64,000 nt of DNA from Hsuehochloa calcarea (taxonomy: Eukaryota; Streptophyta; Magnoliopsida; Poales; Poaceae), in the NCBI GenBank assembly GCA_036346395.1, contig CM070594.1, positions 57,521,519 to 57,585,518 of the forward strand. Reading direction: 5' to 3'. Position numbers and translations under genes: made by a program. This document shows, piece by piece, positions 1 through 11,827 of this stretch. The notes under the pieces are model-generated. The model had not been told where the DNA came from and searched no databases. It saw nothing but the letters and a program-made list of their open reading frames with translations. Each line of letters starts with the position of its first letter. The stretch's first letter is position 1.

Positions 1-130
1 CTCATGCATGGCATTGACCCAACTCGAATCGGATAAAGCATGTGATATATCGCATGGGTTCAAACGAAGCTACAAAAGCGTAATGAGAATAGAGGTTTGG
101 ATCATGATACGGAGCGAGTGACTCGCTCAT
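1..130 (-). pseudogene. copia linker and start of reverse transcriptase (fragment)
   Basis: Minus-strand translation at the left edge gives a stretch containing ISHALSDSSWVNAMHE. It is preceded by a piece reading like IGNIHERVTRS. Both are typical of the linker and first residues of the copia RT (RVT_2) domain. The catalytic part of RT is outside the window. The frame is interrupted. Confidence 0.6.
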
Positions 131-524
131 GGATATTACCTATCATCCGATCCGCGGATGTCGCTTTTGAATGTGAAGTGGCGCACCGAGAAGAAAGTAC
201 CTCTTCGACCTCCGCAGTATCGCCGATGATGAAGATGCAGCAGTGCCTCAACCAAGGCGAAGTAGTCACGGCGGGTTCTTGTGCAGAATAGGAATGTCAA
301 TAAAGAAGCAGGGAAGAGTATCATCGAGTCCATCATCATCTTCCTCTACAAATATACTCTCTGTCACTGTATCACCGAAATATCCGATCTAGCTCGTGGC
401 TAGTCTCATCAAAAGTGACATTGCATGTCTCCGAACCAAAGTTAGTTTCAAAGATTAAAAACCCGAAACCCCTTGAATGTGCAGATAACCCGTAAATAAA
501 CCATCAAAAGTTCTTGACTCAAAT

Positions 525-1010
525 TTATCTAGATTTCTGCCTTGAGAATAAAACACTTGGATCCAAAGACTCGAAAGTGCGAGACAGAGGGTTTTCTACA
601 AAACGAAGCTCATAAGGAGTCTTGCCCAAAGACGGTCTCAAAAGACACGATTTGCAATATGGCAAGAGAAATAGCTTCACCCAAAACCTCCTGAGTGCTA
701 TACTCATCTAGCATCGCCCTAGCCATCTCGACTAGGGTCCTGTTCTTCCTTTCCACAACGCCATTTTGTTGAGGGACGTGGGGAGGAGAACCGATGCTCA
801 ATTCCACGCCAAAGACAAAAGGAAGCAAAAGATGCATTCTTGAACTCCGTACATTGTCATCGCGGATCGCTCTCAAGGCACTCGGAAGTTCGAAGCCAAA
901 TGAAGAACAAGATCATGATAATGATCAAAAGCTTCATCCTTCAAGCAAGAAAGAACACCCAAGTGTATCTAGAAAAATCATCGACTATGACAAGAATGTA
1001 CCATTTTCCA
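525..1010 (-). pseudogene. copia integrase core, C-terminal half (decayed)
   Basis: The minus-strand reading contains PPHVPQQNGVVERKNRTLVE, the region around the catalytic Glu of the copia integrase (PQQNGVVERKN). It is followed by a KTPYELRF motif and a VFGSKCFILK-like stretch that belong to the integrase C-terminal GKxPYELW region. The parts lie in different frames with stops in between. The DDE triad cannot be read completely. Confidence 0.8.
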
Positions 1011-1086
1011 CCAATCGACCGAACCTAGCGGGACCAACAAAGATCCATATGAAGCAACCGTCCCGGTCCGTCTACCATAACCATAG

Positions 1087-1700
1087 TCACCGATGGGTGT
1101 GAGGCGGCAACTTGCTTGCCATGCCTACTGGCGACATACAAAGATCTTTGACGGCTTTGAGTTTAGGCAAACCTCTCATGAGCTCAAGGTTGCTAACTCG
1201 CCGATGATCAAAACCAATGTGCCCCAAACGACGGTGCCAAAGCCGTAACTCGTAAGAAGAAGATGAAATTAAGCATTTGAGAGAACCAAAGAAGAGATTC
1301 GTAAAAATCACCCAAAGATCCTAGCAACTCTAGTAATCCCAAACACAAGCTCACCAAATTAATCAAGCACCCGACAAGCATTTTTCTTAAATCTAGTCTC
1401 ATAGCCATCATCAAGAAGTTGAGATGTAAAGCAAATTAAACCTTAGCTTGTCCACAAGGGCGACGCCCTTGAGGATGAACTTGTCGCTCACCCCGATCGA
1501 TCCTGCTCCTTCAATCCGCCCTTGTCTATCATCTCCAAAGGTGATGAATTCATCACCCGTCGACCGCGTGAAAGAGGTGAACCATCTTGAGTCTCCGGTC
1601 ATGTGGCGTGAATAAATGAGTCGATTTAACCACGTGTCCTTCCTCTTCCGCAGTAATCCGAAAATCAAGGCACAGAAGAACAATGTGTCTCAACATCAAG
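1087..1700 (-). pseudogene. copia protease end and gag-pre-integrase domain (decayed)
   Basis: One minus-strand frame (1411-1683) contains SRHMTGDSRWFTSF and ITFGDD, the region just after the protease active site in grass copia polyproteins. The usual D-S/T-G catalytic triplet upstream is degraded. The next frame (1087-1311) contains LWHRRLGHIGFDHRRVSNL, the HxxxGH-type gag-pre-integrase zinc-binding motif. A frameshift separates the two parts. Confidence 0.82.
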
Positions 1701-2099
1701 TTAGTTAAACAAGACTTGGGAACCCAAAGATCGAGACACATGTCCATGAGTAGTATGCAAAGCGTATGCTATCCTTGATTAAGTTTGAAGTTCTTATGAG
1801 CAATGGTTACTTTAACATAAGAGTTATCCTGTCTAGGAACATGATGATGAGCATGTGACACAAATCCTAAACCAGTTTCCTCTTTCTACATTACCATGTC
1901 TCATAAAAGCTCTAGGTTGATTGAGTGAAATTCTAGCAAAATTTTTCTTATCATTTTTCAACCTACGCCAATGTAACTCAACCAAATGTCCATTCTTCTT
2001 GCAATAGGTGCAATGGTACTTGATACCACCGAGAAGCACCCTTTGACTTAACAGAAGTTTGGGCAAAACCCGCAGATTTAAAAATAGTTTTTGCAAAGT

Positions 2100-3900
2100 T
2101 GGGTTTTAAATTCAACTAACCCATTTTCCAAGACTTGAGTTACTTGGGGCTTAGAATTATCTTGGACAGAGTTGTATCCTAATCCTTGCTTCTTATAAGG
2201 AGTCTTAGATTTGTCTAGAATCATGTTTAATTGTTTCTTACCTTTAGAAAATTTTTCTAAGGTATCCTTAAGATAAGCATTTTCTTTTCAAGATTAACAC
2301 ATGACTCACAAGTTTTGCCTTTAATAGCTCTAGCATATTTTTCCTTATATAAAGCAATTTCAAGTTTAAGAGCAGACATGAAGCACATGTAGAAGACTCA
2401 ATATCTGTTCTTAAGCTTGGCATATTTAGCTCTAATCGCTTCTAAGATATCTTTAACTTCATGTTCGCTCAATGTAAAAAGAGCAAAGGCTAGGATCAAT
2501 AAAGACAGGAGCAACCAACTTGTCGGAATCTAAGCATTTTTCACAAGGAGCAGATTTAACCTCAACTAACTCACCCTAGCATTTTCAAGTTGTTGCAAAG
2601 CAATATCATGAGCAGATTGCGCTTAGCAAATTCGAGTGTAGAGCATGGCAGAAGAACATTCATCGATTCAAGAGTCTTAGTATTTGCAAGTTCTAAAGTC
2701 AAATTATCTACTTGAGACTCTAAGTCCTTGTTCCTAGCCATGATATACTCTAACGCCTTATCCTCGCTCATGAGTTGCTCAAAGATAGTTTCACATCTAT
2801 CGAAAGGACATCATAGGAGAGAGGTACTCATCGTCGCCGACGCCGCCTGAGTCGGCCATGAAGCAAACGCCTGAAGTCCTTGGCCTTCCCTTCTTCTTGT
2901 CTTGAGAGATCTCCTCCTCCTTGTCATCCTCGCTCCCGAGTCCACATCGCTAAGGATTGTTCCCAAAAGCGGCAAGAACCCGGTGAGTCGCTTTGTGAGC
3001 TTGGCAAGATCAAATCTTGATTTGTTCCATTGAGGCTTCTTCCAAGTCGGCTTTCCTTCCTTGTGGTTGCTCTTTCCTTTCAACTTGGGGCGCTTTGTCT
3101 TGATGTGATTAAGCTCACCACACTCATAGCAAGTCACGGACCTCCTCTTTTTGTTTCTCATATTGTTATAGGCCCGTGTGGCTTTTCTCGACTATGAGGG
3201 CTAACTCGGCCTCAGAAGACTCTCAAACTCCTCTTCATGGATTGCAGATAAACCAAAGTTTAAAATCCGTAAGAAGACTCGGAAGACCCATCGAAGCTCT
3301 CTTGAGCGGTCTCGCTACCAAGGCCATATTTTCCTTCTTGGGATGATCAATCCTCTTGATCTCATGAGTCTTAAGCTTGCTATAGAGCAGCTCCAAAGTC
3401 GATCGAGAGGTTGACGTTCTCCTCAATGGCGGTAGCCTTTATCTCCCACTCCTTGGTGTTGATTGCGCCAAGAGGTGGGTGGCATTTTCGATCGAGAATA
3501 TTCAATTCCAACAACCTTCATCCGATTAATCACTTTGTTGAAGCGATCGAAAATGTCATCGATGCTCTCTCCAGACGATCTCGAATTTGTTATATTCACG
3601 CTTATAGATCGCCCGCGACTTTCTTGATTTGGGACGAACCTCATGGTAGGTTTCGAGGGTGTTCCAAATCTCGCATGCAGCCTCAAGATTGCAAATTCGA
3701 TCATACTCCGCCTACCAAGCCCACCATACAAGAGGTTCTTTGCCTTATTGTTGTTAGCCAAGAGGGTCATAGTTGGCAGAATAACTTCAGAAGAACGAGC
3801 TGGCTCGAACAACCTCCCATATAGCTTGTCCTTCGCTCTCAAGGAAGACTCGCATGCGATTCTTCCAATAGGCATAGTCGTGCCCATCAAGATATGCGCT
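2100..3900 (-). pseudogene. copia gag region with zinc knuckle and coiled coil (decayed)
   Basis: Minus-strand pieces in order: a gag domain (3423-3890) with SLRAKDK, TMTLLANNNKAKN and SIDDIFDRFNKVINRMK; a CCHC-type knuckle (2811-3161) with CYECGELNHIKTKRPK, whose last Cys is replaced by Arg; and a coiled-coil part (2571-2771) with ALEYIMARNKDLESQVDNL. This is the usual gag architecture of large-LTR grass copia elements. Stops and frameshifts break it throughout. The region 1700-2570 belongs to the same decayed polyprotein. Confidence 0.85.
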
Positions 3901-3960
3901 TGGTGGAGTACTTATCCATCGCCAGTTCAAAGGACTGCTAAGATCAAGATTGAACTAACC

Positions 3961-3972
3961 GGCTCGATACCA
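3961..3972 (-). other. primer binding site of the left copia element (initiator tRNA-Met type)
   Basis: On the minus strand the LTR end ..CCAACA is followed by AG and then TGGTATCGAGCC. This matches the plant copia primer site TGGTATCAGAGC, complementary to the 3' end of initiator tRNA-Met, with changes at two positions. The site fixes the orientation of the element and the inner LTR boundary. Confidence 0.85.
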
Positions 3973-3974
3973 CT

Positions 3975-5924
3975 TGTTGGACCGAAAAGGCGACTAGAGG
4001 GGGTGAATAGAGCACGCCACTTTTTCAACCACAATTAGATTCAACACAAATTTCACTCCAATAGCTATAGAAGCTATGAAGATCGATATACCAGTACAGC
4101 GGAAGACTAGAATTGAATCCAATCAAAACCCCGAAGCAAAACAACCAAAAACAACCAAATTAATTTCCTAGTGTAGGGCGGTCCGACCTCTACTGGGCGG
4201 TCCGACCTTCCAAGAGGCGGTCCGACCTCTAGCTAGGGCGGTCCGACCTCCACCGATGAACAAGGAAATCACTCAAAAACGGTTGCAAATAGGTCTAACT
4301 TTTGATCTACAACTCCAAACTTCATGAAACTTGGAACACACCTTCTCTAGGATGTCAGGAACCTATTCCAATCGAAGATCATGGAGATCCATTGAAAAGT
4401 TACGACATTTTTCAGTTTGAGAGATGGATGGTTCAAAACCGAGTCAAAACGAAAACGTGACCCAAAAACTTGCTCGTGGGTGATTGATGATCAAGATGAT
4501 CTTAGATGTGTTCCCACATGTCACAGCAAGCTATATCATGTAAAGAAATCAATCAAAACATGCGAATCAAAGAAAGACTCAAAATCACCAAATAGAGAGA
4601 AGAAGGGCAAAGAGACACATCTTTGATCAAAGCTTTCTTTGGATTGATTGATAGGGTTTGAGTTTACAGCCACTCCATCAATGGAGGACAAAGCTCAATC
4701 CAAGAGCACAAGATCAAATCAAAACTCTCTAGAACCCTAACCTCCACTAATCCTCTCCCTAAGCCAAAACTAGGGTTTCAATAATGATAAAAGAGTTGAA
4801 GGGGTGCACCACCTCCTCCTCTATTTATAGTGGAGACTTAGACCTTCTAGAAGATTAACTCAAATGGGCTCCGTTAAGGCCCAACACAAACGGGTCACAC
4901 ACGCACGCATTTTAAAGCGCCGCCTACAACACCTCTTAACCTAAATCGCTTCTCTTGCGCTGCCTTGCGCCGTGGGTAGGCAAAGGGTCACCAAGGTGAT
5001 ATTTGTAAGATTACCAAAATATTCTTCTCGGTCCTTCTCCAAGACCGAGTCCATCTTCGCAAGCACTTCGCATGCTCCGCCACGTAGGTTGATCACCGCC
5101 TTCCATGCGGCAAGTCTCTCCCATCCGGCCCCACCGAAACCACCATGGCACTTGCACCGACTCCGCGCCGCTTGATCAAACCAACGACCGAATCGTCTGT
5201 TCGGTCATCCTTGTCCATTCTCGCACCATACTTGATTTCATTGACTCACCCGCATCGCCGATCGCTCGACCTAAGCTCTCCAAGCCTCGCCCCGATCATC
5301 CTCGCCGCTGACCGTCGTTGACCACCAAGCAACTCGCACAACAATAGACAAGCAATCGAAACCGGAACAAGTTCTTCGCAACTTGACCCACGTTAGTCAA
5401 AACATGCATCATGCAACACATATGCACCAAACTCATGACTTTGACCTAACCACGAACAACGCCGCCACGAAAGCGACGTTTCAGTAATCGGTCGACCGCC
5501 TCGTGGCTTGCTCGACCGCTGTTCTTGCGGTCGGATCACGCGCCAAAGGCCGGCTCGACCGCCAGAAGGACTTAGCCAATTTTCAACCCCAAAATCAAAC
5601 CCATCGGAAACTTTAAACCAATAGAACTTTTATCGAGACTCCAAAATTATGGGAGCAAGAACAATGGGATCCTCACTTGCCTACACCTCTATTTTTGGCC
5701 CACTGCTTTGACCACTTTTGTCACGGCCGGTCCGACGGCGCACATGGCCGGTCCGACCGATTTGGGACCTGGCGGATCGCTGTGCTATGGCGGTCAGATC
5801 ACCGTCCGTAAAGTCCGAATAAAGGTGAAACTTTGTCGAAAACCCGTGAAACGACAAACCATTAACGCCATTGCCAATTGTCACATCATCCTAAGATCTA
5901 GAGCATATCCCCATGATATCCACA
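3975..5924 (-). repeat. copia 5' LTR (about 1.95 kb)
   Basis: The inner end is fixed by the PBS. On the plus strand the LTR begins TGTTGGACCGAAAAGG and includes GACTAGAGGGGGTGAATAG, the reverse of the typical grass copia LTR end. The outer end is placed at ..GATATCCACA (5924), just before recognisable gypsy RT sequence. The LTR starts (minus strand) TGTGGATATC and ends GTCCAACA. Short GGCGGTCCGACC motifs recur at 4180-4245 and 5720-5760. The part around 4320-4450 is clearly homologous to 11340-11520 on the other strand. The outer boundary is an inference. Confidence 0.72.
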
Positions 5925-5928
5925 ATTA

Positions 5929-6520
5929 GTTTCCTCGTGCATGTTGTGTCCGCAGGAGGAGTTGCGTAGACCCGCAAAAGTACAAGGTGTTTTGGATTGA
6001 AGCAACCAACCTCGCCGATCGGGCGCGAGTTTTCTCGGATTGGTGGGTACTACCGACGCTTCATTGAAGGGTTCTCCAAGTCGTCCGCACCAATGACCCA
6101 CCCGCCAAGAGGAAAAAGAAGTATGAATGGACAGAAGCCTGTGAGAAGAGTTTCCAGGAGTTAAAGGAAAAGTTAACCATCGCTCAGCTTTTAGTCTTGC
6201 GGACATGGGCAAGGACTTTGAAGTTTATTGTGATGCTTCGCGCCAAGGTCTTGGTCACAGACTCATGCAAGAAGGAAAAGTCGTAGCCTATGCGTCTAGG
6301 CAACTCCGTCCTCATGAAGACAATTATCCAACTCATGATTTGGAGTTAGCAGCAGTAGTGCATGCCCTAAAGATCTGGAGGCACTACCTGATTGGAAATC
6401 ATTGCAACATCTTCACAGATCACAAGAGCCTCAAGTACATTTTCACCCAGTCAGATCTCAACCTTCACGAGAAGATGGTTAGAATTGATCAAGGACTATG
6501 ATTTGGATGTACACTATCAC
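5929..6520 (+). pseudogene. gypsy RT thumb/connection and RNase H (decayed)
   Basis: The translation contains VLDWKQPTSP, then GGYYRRFIEGFSK (end of RT), then an RNase H frame (6205-6501) with FEVYCDASRQGLG, ASRQLRPHEDNYPTHDLELA and IFTDHKSLKYIF. These carry the Asp-Glu-Asp residues of the RNase H of Ty3/gypsy elements (the Asp of YCDAS, the Glu of LELAA, the Asp of FTDHKS). Frameshifts occur near 5965-6060 and around 6480. Confidence 0.88.
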
Positions 6521-6524
6521 CGGA

Positions 6525-7480
6525 AGGCTAATGTAGTTGCCGATGCATTGCCGCAAGTCCCATCGCAATAATGTAATGGTTCAAGAACATCAACCGGAGC
6601 TCTACAAGGAATTTGAGGCGCTCAACTTGTGTTTGATAGAACAAGACACCAGAGACGCTGTGGAAACATATCCAACCTTGGAAGGGCAGATCAAGGCCGC
6701 CCAAGAAGGACATCCCGGAGTCCAAAAGTTTAAGCAACTCATGGCCCAAGGAAAAGCACCTAAGATGATCGAAGATCAGCAAGGAATCCTATGGTTTGGG
6801 AAACGTCTCTTTGTTCCCCACCGTAGGAACTCAAGGATCCGATCTCGAAGAAGCTCATAGCTCAGCTTACACCCTGCACCCCGGCAGCACCAAGATGTAT
6901 CAAGACATGAAGATTCTGTATTGGTGGCCCCGGATGAAAAGAGATATCGCCAAGTTTGTAGCTTGTTGTGATGTGTGCCAGCGAATCAAAGCTGAGCACC
7001 AAAGGCCCGCAGGATTGCTTCAACCGCTGCAGATCCCTCAGTGGAAATGGGAAGAGATTGGAATGGATTTCATTATGTGTTTTCTCGAACCAAGTCCGGA
7101 TGTGACTCAGTATGGGTTATAGTGGATAGATTGACTAAAGTCGCCCATTTCATTCCAGTGAAGACAACTTACAAAGGAGACAAGCTAGCATAGTTGTATA
7201 TGGCTCGCATTGTGTGCCTACATGGAGTACCCAAGAGGATAGTCTCGGATCGAGGTTCTCAATTCACCTCGCACTTTTGGGCTAGTCTGCAGGATGCCCT
7301 TGGAACCCACCTTGCTTTCAAGATACCTTATCACCTCGCATGTATGGTCGACGGAAAGAACAAATCAGATTCTAGAAGACATGCTTCGGGCTTGTGCTTT
7401 GGAGTTCACCGTAGACTGGGAGAAATGTCTACCGTATGCCGAGTTTGCATACAACAACAGTTATCAGTCTAGTCTGAAGA
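6525..7480 (+). pseudogene. gypsy integrase: zinc finger and catalytic core (decayed)
   Basis: The HHCC zinc-binding part is seen around 6850-7000, ending in CCDVCQRIKAEHQRPAG. The core start reads WKWEEIGMDFIM. The VSDRGSQFTS motif at about 7235 holds the second catalytic Asp (IVSDRGSQF). At least three frame changes occur between 6790 and 7400. A stop interrupts the frame at 7120-7122. Confidence 0.88.
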
Positions 7481-8133
7481 TGTCCCCGTTTGAAGCACTC
7501 TATGGAAGAAAATGCAGAACTCCTCTGCATTGGTATGAATCAGGTGAAGGTTATGTTTTCGGACCGGATACTCTCAAGCAAGCAGAAGAGAAAGTTCGAC
7601 TAATCAGGGATCGCCTTCAAGCAGCTCAGTCCAGGCAAAAGAGTTATGCCGACAACCGTCGAAGGGAGTTAACCTTTGAAGTTGGAGATGTTGTGTATCT
7701 CAAGGTATCCCCGCTTCGTGGAACTCGAAGGTTTAAGGTTAAAGGAAAGCTCGCCCCAAGATTCATAGGCCCGTTTCCTATCACTGCTAAGCGTGGAGAA
7801 GTCGCCTATCAGCTAGAGCTACCAGAAGATCTGTCTGACGTTCACAATGTGTTTCACGTCTCTCAGCTCAAGAAATGTCTCAGAGTACCTGAAGAGCAAA
7901 CTCCAGTTGAAGCCATTGCCCTTCAGAAGGATCTAACCTATCCAGAGCATCCGATCAAGATCCTCGACGTCGTTGAGAAGCAAACAAGACGTCAGATCAT
8001 CCGCCTGTGCAAAGTTCAGTGGAACAACCACTCAGCTAGAGAAGCCACCTGGGAGCGCGAAGATCACCTGAAGCAGGAGTTTCCGTCCCTGTTTTCCGAG
8101 CAGTTCGAATCTCGGGGTCGAGATTCTTTTTAA
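7294..8133 (+). pseudogene. gypsy integrase C-terminal part with chromodomain-like end
   Basis: This is the longest open part of the element (about 275 residues). It contains QILEDMLRACALEF, PYAEFAYNNSYQ and SPFEALYGRKCRTPLHW (end of the integrase core). It then has VGDVVYLKVSP and KGKLAPRFIGPF (GPY/F-type module), NVFHVSQLKKCL, and a final chromodomain-like segment around KVQWNNHSAREATWEREDHL. It ends at a stop just before the polypurine tract, as expected for a chromovirus pol. The fragment itself is intact, but the upstream frames are broken. Confidence 0.9.
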
Positions 8134-8145
8134 GGAGGGTAGGTT
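8131..8145 (+). other. polypurine tract of the chromovirus
   Basis: TAAGGAGGGTAGGTT lies directly before the LTR start TGTAACATCC and right after the pol stop codon. A G/A-rich tract in this position primes plus-strand DNA synthesis in LTR retrotransposons. Confidence 0.75.
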
Positions 8146-10981
8146 TGTAACATCCTGTTTTGATTAAGGATTCAAAAATCAAATTTGCAATTCATTTTTT
8201 CAAAAAAATCAAAATCGGATTCAAAATCCCCAAACCCTAACCCTAATTTCTCCCCTTACCTCTGGGGCCGGCCGGCCCGGTTCCTCCGGCCTCACGCGCT
8301 GAGTCCTCGCCGCCCGCCCGCCCACTGTTGCCCGCAGCCAGGCCACCGACTGCTTTGCCTCGCCTCCCTGGCCCCCGTCTCCGTCTCTGGCCTAAGGCCG
8401 CCGCCGCCTTCCCCCTTCTCCCTCCTCCCGCGCGCGCAAGGCTTTTTCTTCCTCCGCCTCCGCAAGGCGCCGGCTTTCTTTCTTCACTCGCTCCCGCTCG
8501 GCTATTTGCCGCCGCCTGCCTTCTTTCCTTTTCCTCCTCCACCTCCACTCGCCATCGTTGCCGAGCCGCCCGCGCTCCGAAGCCGCCTCGCCTTCCTTCG
8601 TTTTCGACCCGGCACCCTCGCTCGATCGCGCTTGGGCCTCGCTCGCCGAGCCCCGCCGCCCTGCCTCTCCGGCCCGCCCTCCTGGCCGCTTCTTTCTTCG
8701 TTGCCGCTGCGCCGCGGCGCTTCGCCTCGACGCCCTCTCCTCCTCTTCTCTCGCCGCTGAGAACGCGAGGCGACGCTGCCGACGAACGCTGCCGCCGCTT
8801 TAACTCGCGCCGCCGGCCGACAAAGGGCCCGCCGGTCTGTCGTTGCCGCGCACGGGCGTGCTCGCCATCAGGATCAGGCGCCAGGCGCTGCGGACTCGGT
8901 CCACGAGCACGCGCCCGTGGATCGAGCACGCGCCGACACGTGTCGCCCTCGGTTTTTCCGGATTTTTCGATTTGCTTAATTGGAAAATCGCTTAAAAACT
9001 TCCAAAATTCATATCTTTTTCAGATAACTCCAAAAATTGTGAAACCAATTTCTAAAATTTTCTAAAATCGAGATCTTTCTAATGGTACTGGTCTTGTTCA
9101 TTTTGGAGTTCATTATTTATTGAGTTGGTATTTATTTGCTCTCTTTGCCGTTGTGTCTTTTCCTAGACTTTCGACCGATTAGGATTCGACGACGGAGACC
9201 TCCCTTCACCAAGCTCAAGATCTCAGACCCTCCGCCTTTAACCAAGGCGAGTCAATGCTTTGATCATTCCGAACCTACATTTTATGCAAACTATGTTTAT
9301 TTAAAATAGCAAAGTGCATGCTTTAATTTGGTAAACAATGATATGTTAAAGCTTAAGGTAGTTAAATACCCATTTGTTGATTAATTACTTATTAAACCAT
9401 CCTTTGATAATTGAATCCAGTATTCCTTGTCACCCTAGTAATTATATGGTAATACTAGTATAGGTTGTACTTAAGCGACATGCTAGTCTTGCTTAAGTAC
9501 CGGGACAATAAATGTCCCGATCATCATCCTTTAAACATGAAAATGGTTTTGGGCGGTCATTGGATGTAGATGATCGATGTGTTGCGTTAATTGGTTTTCC
9601 TTCCCAAAACCCTAAACAACTTGCTAGTACCCCATCCGACGGATGGAAAGAATGGTGGGTGCGACGTAGCACGAGAATGGTAGGTATGTGGTATGAACCG
9701 CCCGGATGAATTAAGGACTTAATCTTGTCATGACCTCCTGTGTAAAACAAGTACAACCGCAAGTCCGCAGTGCAACTTGGCCTAGTAAAGCTATTGAACC
9801 TCGAATGTCATCCCACAACCGGTGTTAGAAGTGTGCAAGCGGCAGGATCGGCGTCGGCTTGAATGGGACACCGAACACGGTGAAGTTATCACCGCGCTAG
9901 TCATCGTGGTCGGGGCCGCTTTACTAGTCGTTGTGGTAAGCATCCCGCACAACTTATGGAATTGGCCATAGGGTGAGATGACTAAGGGCAAGGTAGTTTG
10001 AAACGTTATCGTGACGATCGCTCAACTTCATGACTAAGGAATCATGTGGAGAAACGAGTATGATTATCTCTTGTGGGTACAAAGTACAACCTCTCGCAGA
10101 GTCTAAACTGCTTTAAAATACCGCGCCTTTGGTCAAAGGCGGATATGGGAACTTAACCTGAGTTAGTTCTATTTCAAAAATCTTTGTGGGTGGAATGGAA
10201 ATGTGTTGGGTTCATCTAGCCCTTGTTTTGGATTTTCCTGGGTAGCCTTATCCAGTGTTGATAATTGGTGGACGTAACCATTATCCAAATTAAGCATAAG
10301 GTGGAGGTAACCTTCGCTGTTATTTAATATTGCACTTAATCTCTTTAAATGAAAATGCAATCTGTTAAAAATGCTATGTCATAGGACTTTGTAATTATGG
10401 TAATTTAAAATGTTGCTTTAGCAAATAAAAAACTTGAGCCATCCTTGTTAAGCCTTGCATGTATAATATTGCATCCTGTGTGTTGGCTCGCGAGCACGGT
10501 AGTTGTGCTCACTCGCCTCCCCAAACCCTCCAGATGATGCGAGCAAGGAGACTACGCTGCACTACGAGGAGCCCGAGGACGATGGCCACGGAACCCCAAG
10601 AGTAGCGTAGATTTCAGAGTGTAGGTCTCGCCCGATCACGTGGACTCTTTGGTACTTGCATACAACCCATATTACCCATGCTTTGGATAATATCGACGTG
10701 ACGTCGGTCACCCTGGGCCGCTGTTCGTGGAGAGATGAGTCCCATCCTCCCTTTTTGTTTTCGCTGCTTTTGAGTATTGTAATCCATTTGGCCTGGTGGC
10801 CCTTATGTAAAATTTGACCCGACGTGGTCTATGTCACTCTGATGTTTGTTTAATTAAATATCTTAACTTCGCGTCTTGTATGATATGATTCAGCAATGAG
10901 TCTGTGAGTGCTACCTACTGATCTAGGGAGTAGCACAGTATTATTCACAGAGGATCCGGATTAGGAAATCCGGGTCTGACA
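8146..10981 (+). repeat. chromovirus 3' LTR (about 2.84 kb)
   Basis: It starts TGTAACATCCTG next to the polypurine tract and ends CCGGGTCTGACA, the TG...CA termini typical of grass chromovirus LTRs. The part 8250-8940 is very GC-rich and gives long but meaningless open frames on both strands (proline/alanine/arginine-rich). The rest is AT-richer. The following sequence is a copia LTR, so this element was inserted into it. Confidence 0.85.
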
Positions 10982-11827
10982 CATCTCAAGGAAGAAATCA
11001 AATGTCCAAATTCGTCCAAGTCTTCTCTCATATGTTCAAGTATTGATTTCTTGATTTGTCTTTGTTTTTTGTGTTCCTTCCTCCCCTCTTGATCTTGCTT
11101 CATACCTAGGACTTGTAAGTGATAAATATATATCTTGGAGATCAGATCTCATCCATCTCGATACTTTATATTGCAAGTTCTTGAGTTTGCCCAATTTTGG
11201 TGAAAGAAAAGATGATTTTGGGGGATTTTGCTCTTGATGGCTTTTGTCTTGATTATTATTGTGATTGAGAGTGCTAGGACGTGTGAAAAATCATCCTTAG
11301 TCATCATGGATTGATTCCTTCCATGAGCTCCTCTCAATCATCGTTTTCGTTTTTGACCCGGTTTTGATACAACATTCGCTCAAAAAGAAAAAAAAAAGTC
11401 AGAAGTTTAGCAATGATCTTCAAGTTCTTTGATTGGAATAGGTTCCTGACGTCCAAAAGAATGTGTGCTTCAAGTTTTACGAAGTTTAGAGTTGTGGATC
11501 AAAAATTTGATCAATTTGTTATTTTAAAACCGTACTGAAATTCAGTTCTGCATTGAGTTCACTATTCATCTAGTCTGAATATTACTGTTCACCAGTATGA
11601 CCATTACTGTTCACATATTTTGAATAGTCTAGTGGGGATTTTGGCAAGTTTTGATCTTCTTGTTGCCTTGTTCTTGTTTAGATGATTATATATGATCTTT
11701 GTAGCTCTACACAGTTATTGAAGTGAAAGAACTTTGGACTCCTTAAGACAAAAGATTTCAAAGGGGTTGTCAATTGAATTGTGTGGTGCCTATCTAATCC
11801 CCTTCTAGTCGCCTCCTCTGTCCGACA
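10982..11827 (+). repeat. copia LTR fragment, plus orientation, same family as 3975-5924
   Basis: It ends with CCTTCTAGTCGCCTCCTCTGTCCGACA, the usual 3' end of grass copia LTRs. Its middle (11340-11520: a GACCCGGTTTTGA-like piece, then ATTGGAATAGGTTCCTGAC) matches the reverse complement of 4320-4450. It therefore belongs to the same or a sister family as the LTR at 3975-5924 but lies in the opposite orientation. The left part of this LTR is missing because the chromovirus is inserted in it and the remainder lies outside the window. No primer binding site follows, so it is a 3' LTR or a solo LTR. Confidence 0.75.

Larger units (their letters stand above)
1..5924 (-). mobile_element. Ty1/copia LTR retrotransposon, 5' half, truncated by the window edge
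   Basis: Read on the minus strand the order is 5' LTR (3975-5924), primer binding site (3961-3972), gag with zinc knuckle, protease, gag-pre-integrase, integrase and the very start of reverse transcriptase. This is the copia order, with integrase before RT. The rest of RT, RNase H and the 3' LTR lie beyond the left edge. The coding part is broken by many stops and frameshifts, so the copy is dead. On its right the LTR ends in ..CACA and is followed directly by the RT of a Ty3/gypsy element, which indicates that this element was inserted into that gypsy element. Confidence 0.85.
5925..10981 (+). mobile_element. Ty3/gypsy chromovirus, 3' half with complete 3' LTR
   Basis: The order on the plus strand is end of RT, RNase H, integrase zinc finger and core, C-terminal chromodomain-like region, polypurine tract and 3' LTR. 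RT and integrase order and the C-terminal chromo region mark a chromovirus (Tekay/Del-like by LTR style and pol sequence). The 5' half lies beyond the left edge because the copia element at 1-5924 is inserted in its RT. Several frameshifts and stops mean the copy is inactive. Confidence 0.9.

Noticed and set aside
8185..9065. Overlapping open frames of 190-245 codons on both strands
   Set aside because: They lie in the GC-rich part of the chromovirus LTR, are made of Pro/Ala/Arg/Ser runs, overlap each other on both strands and match no family.
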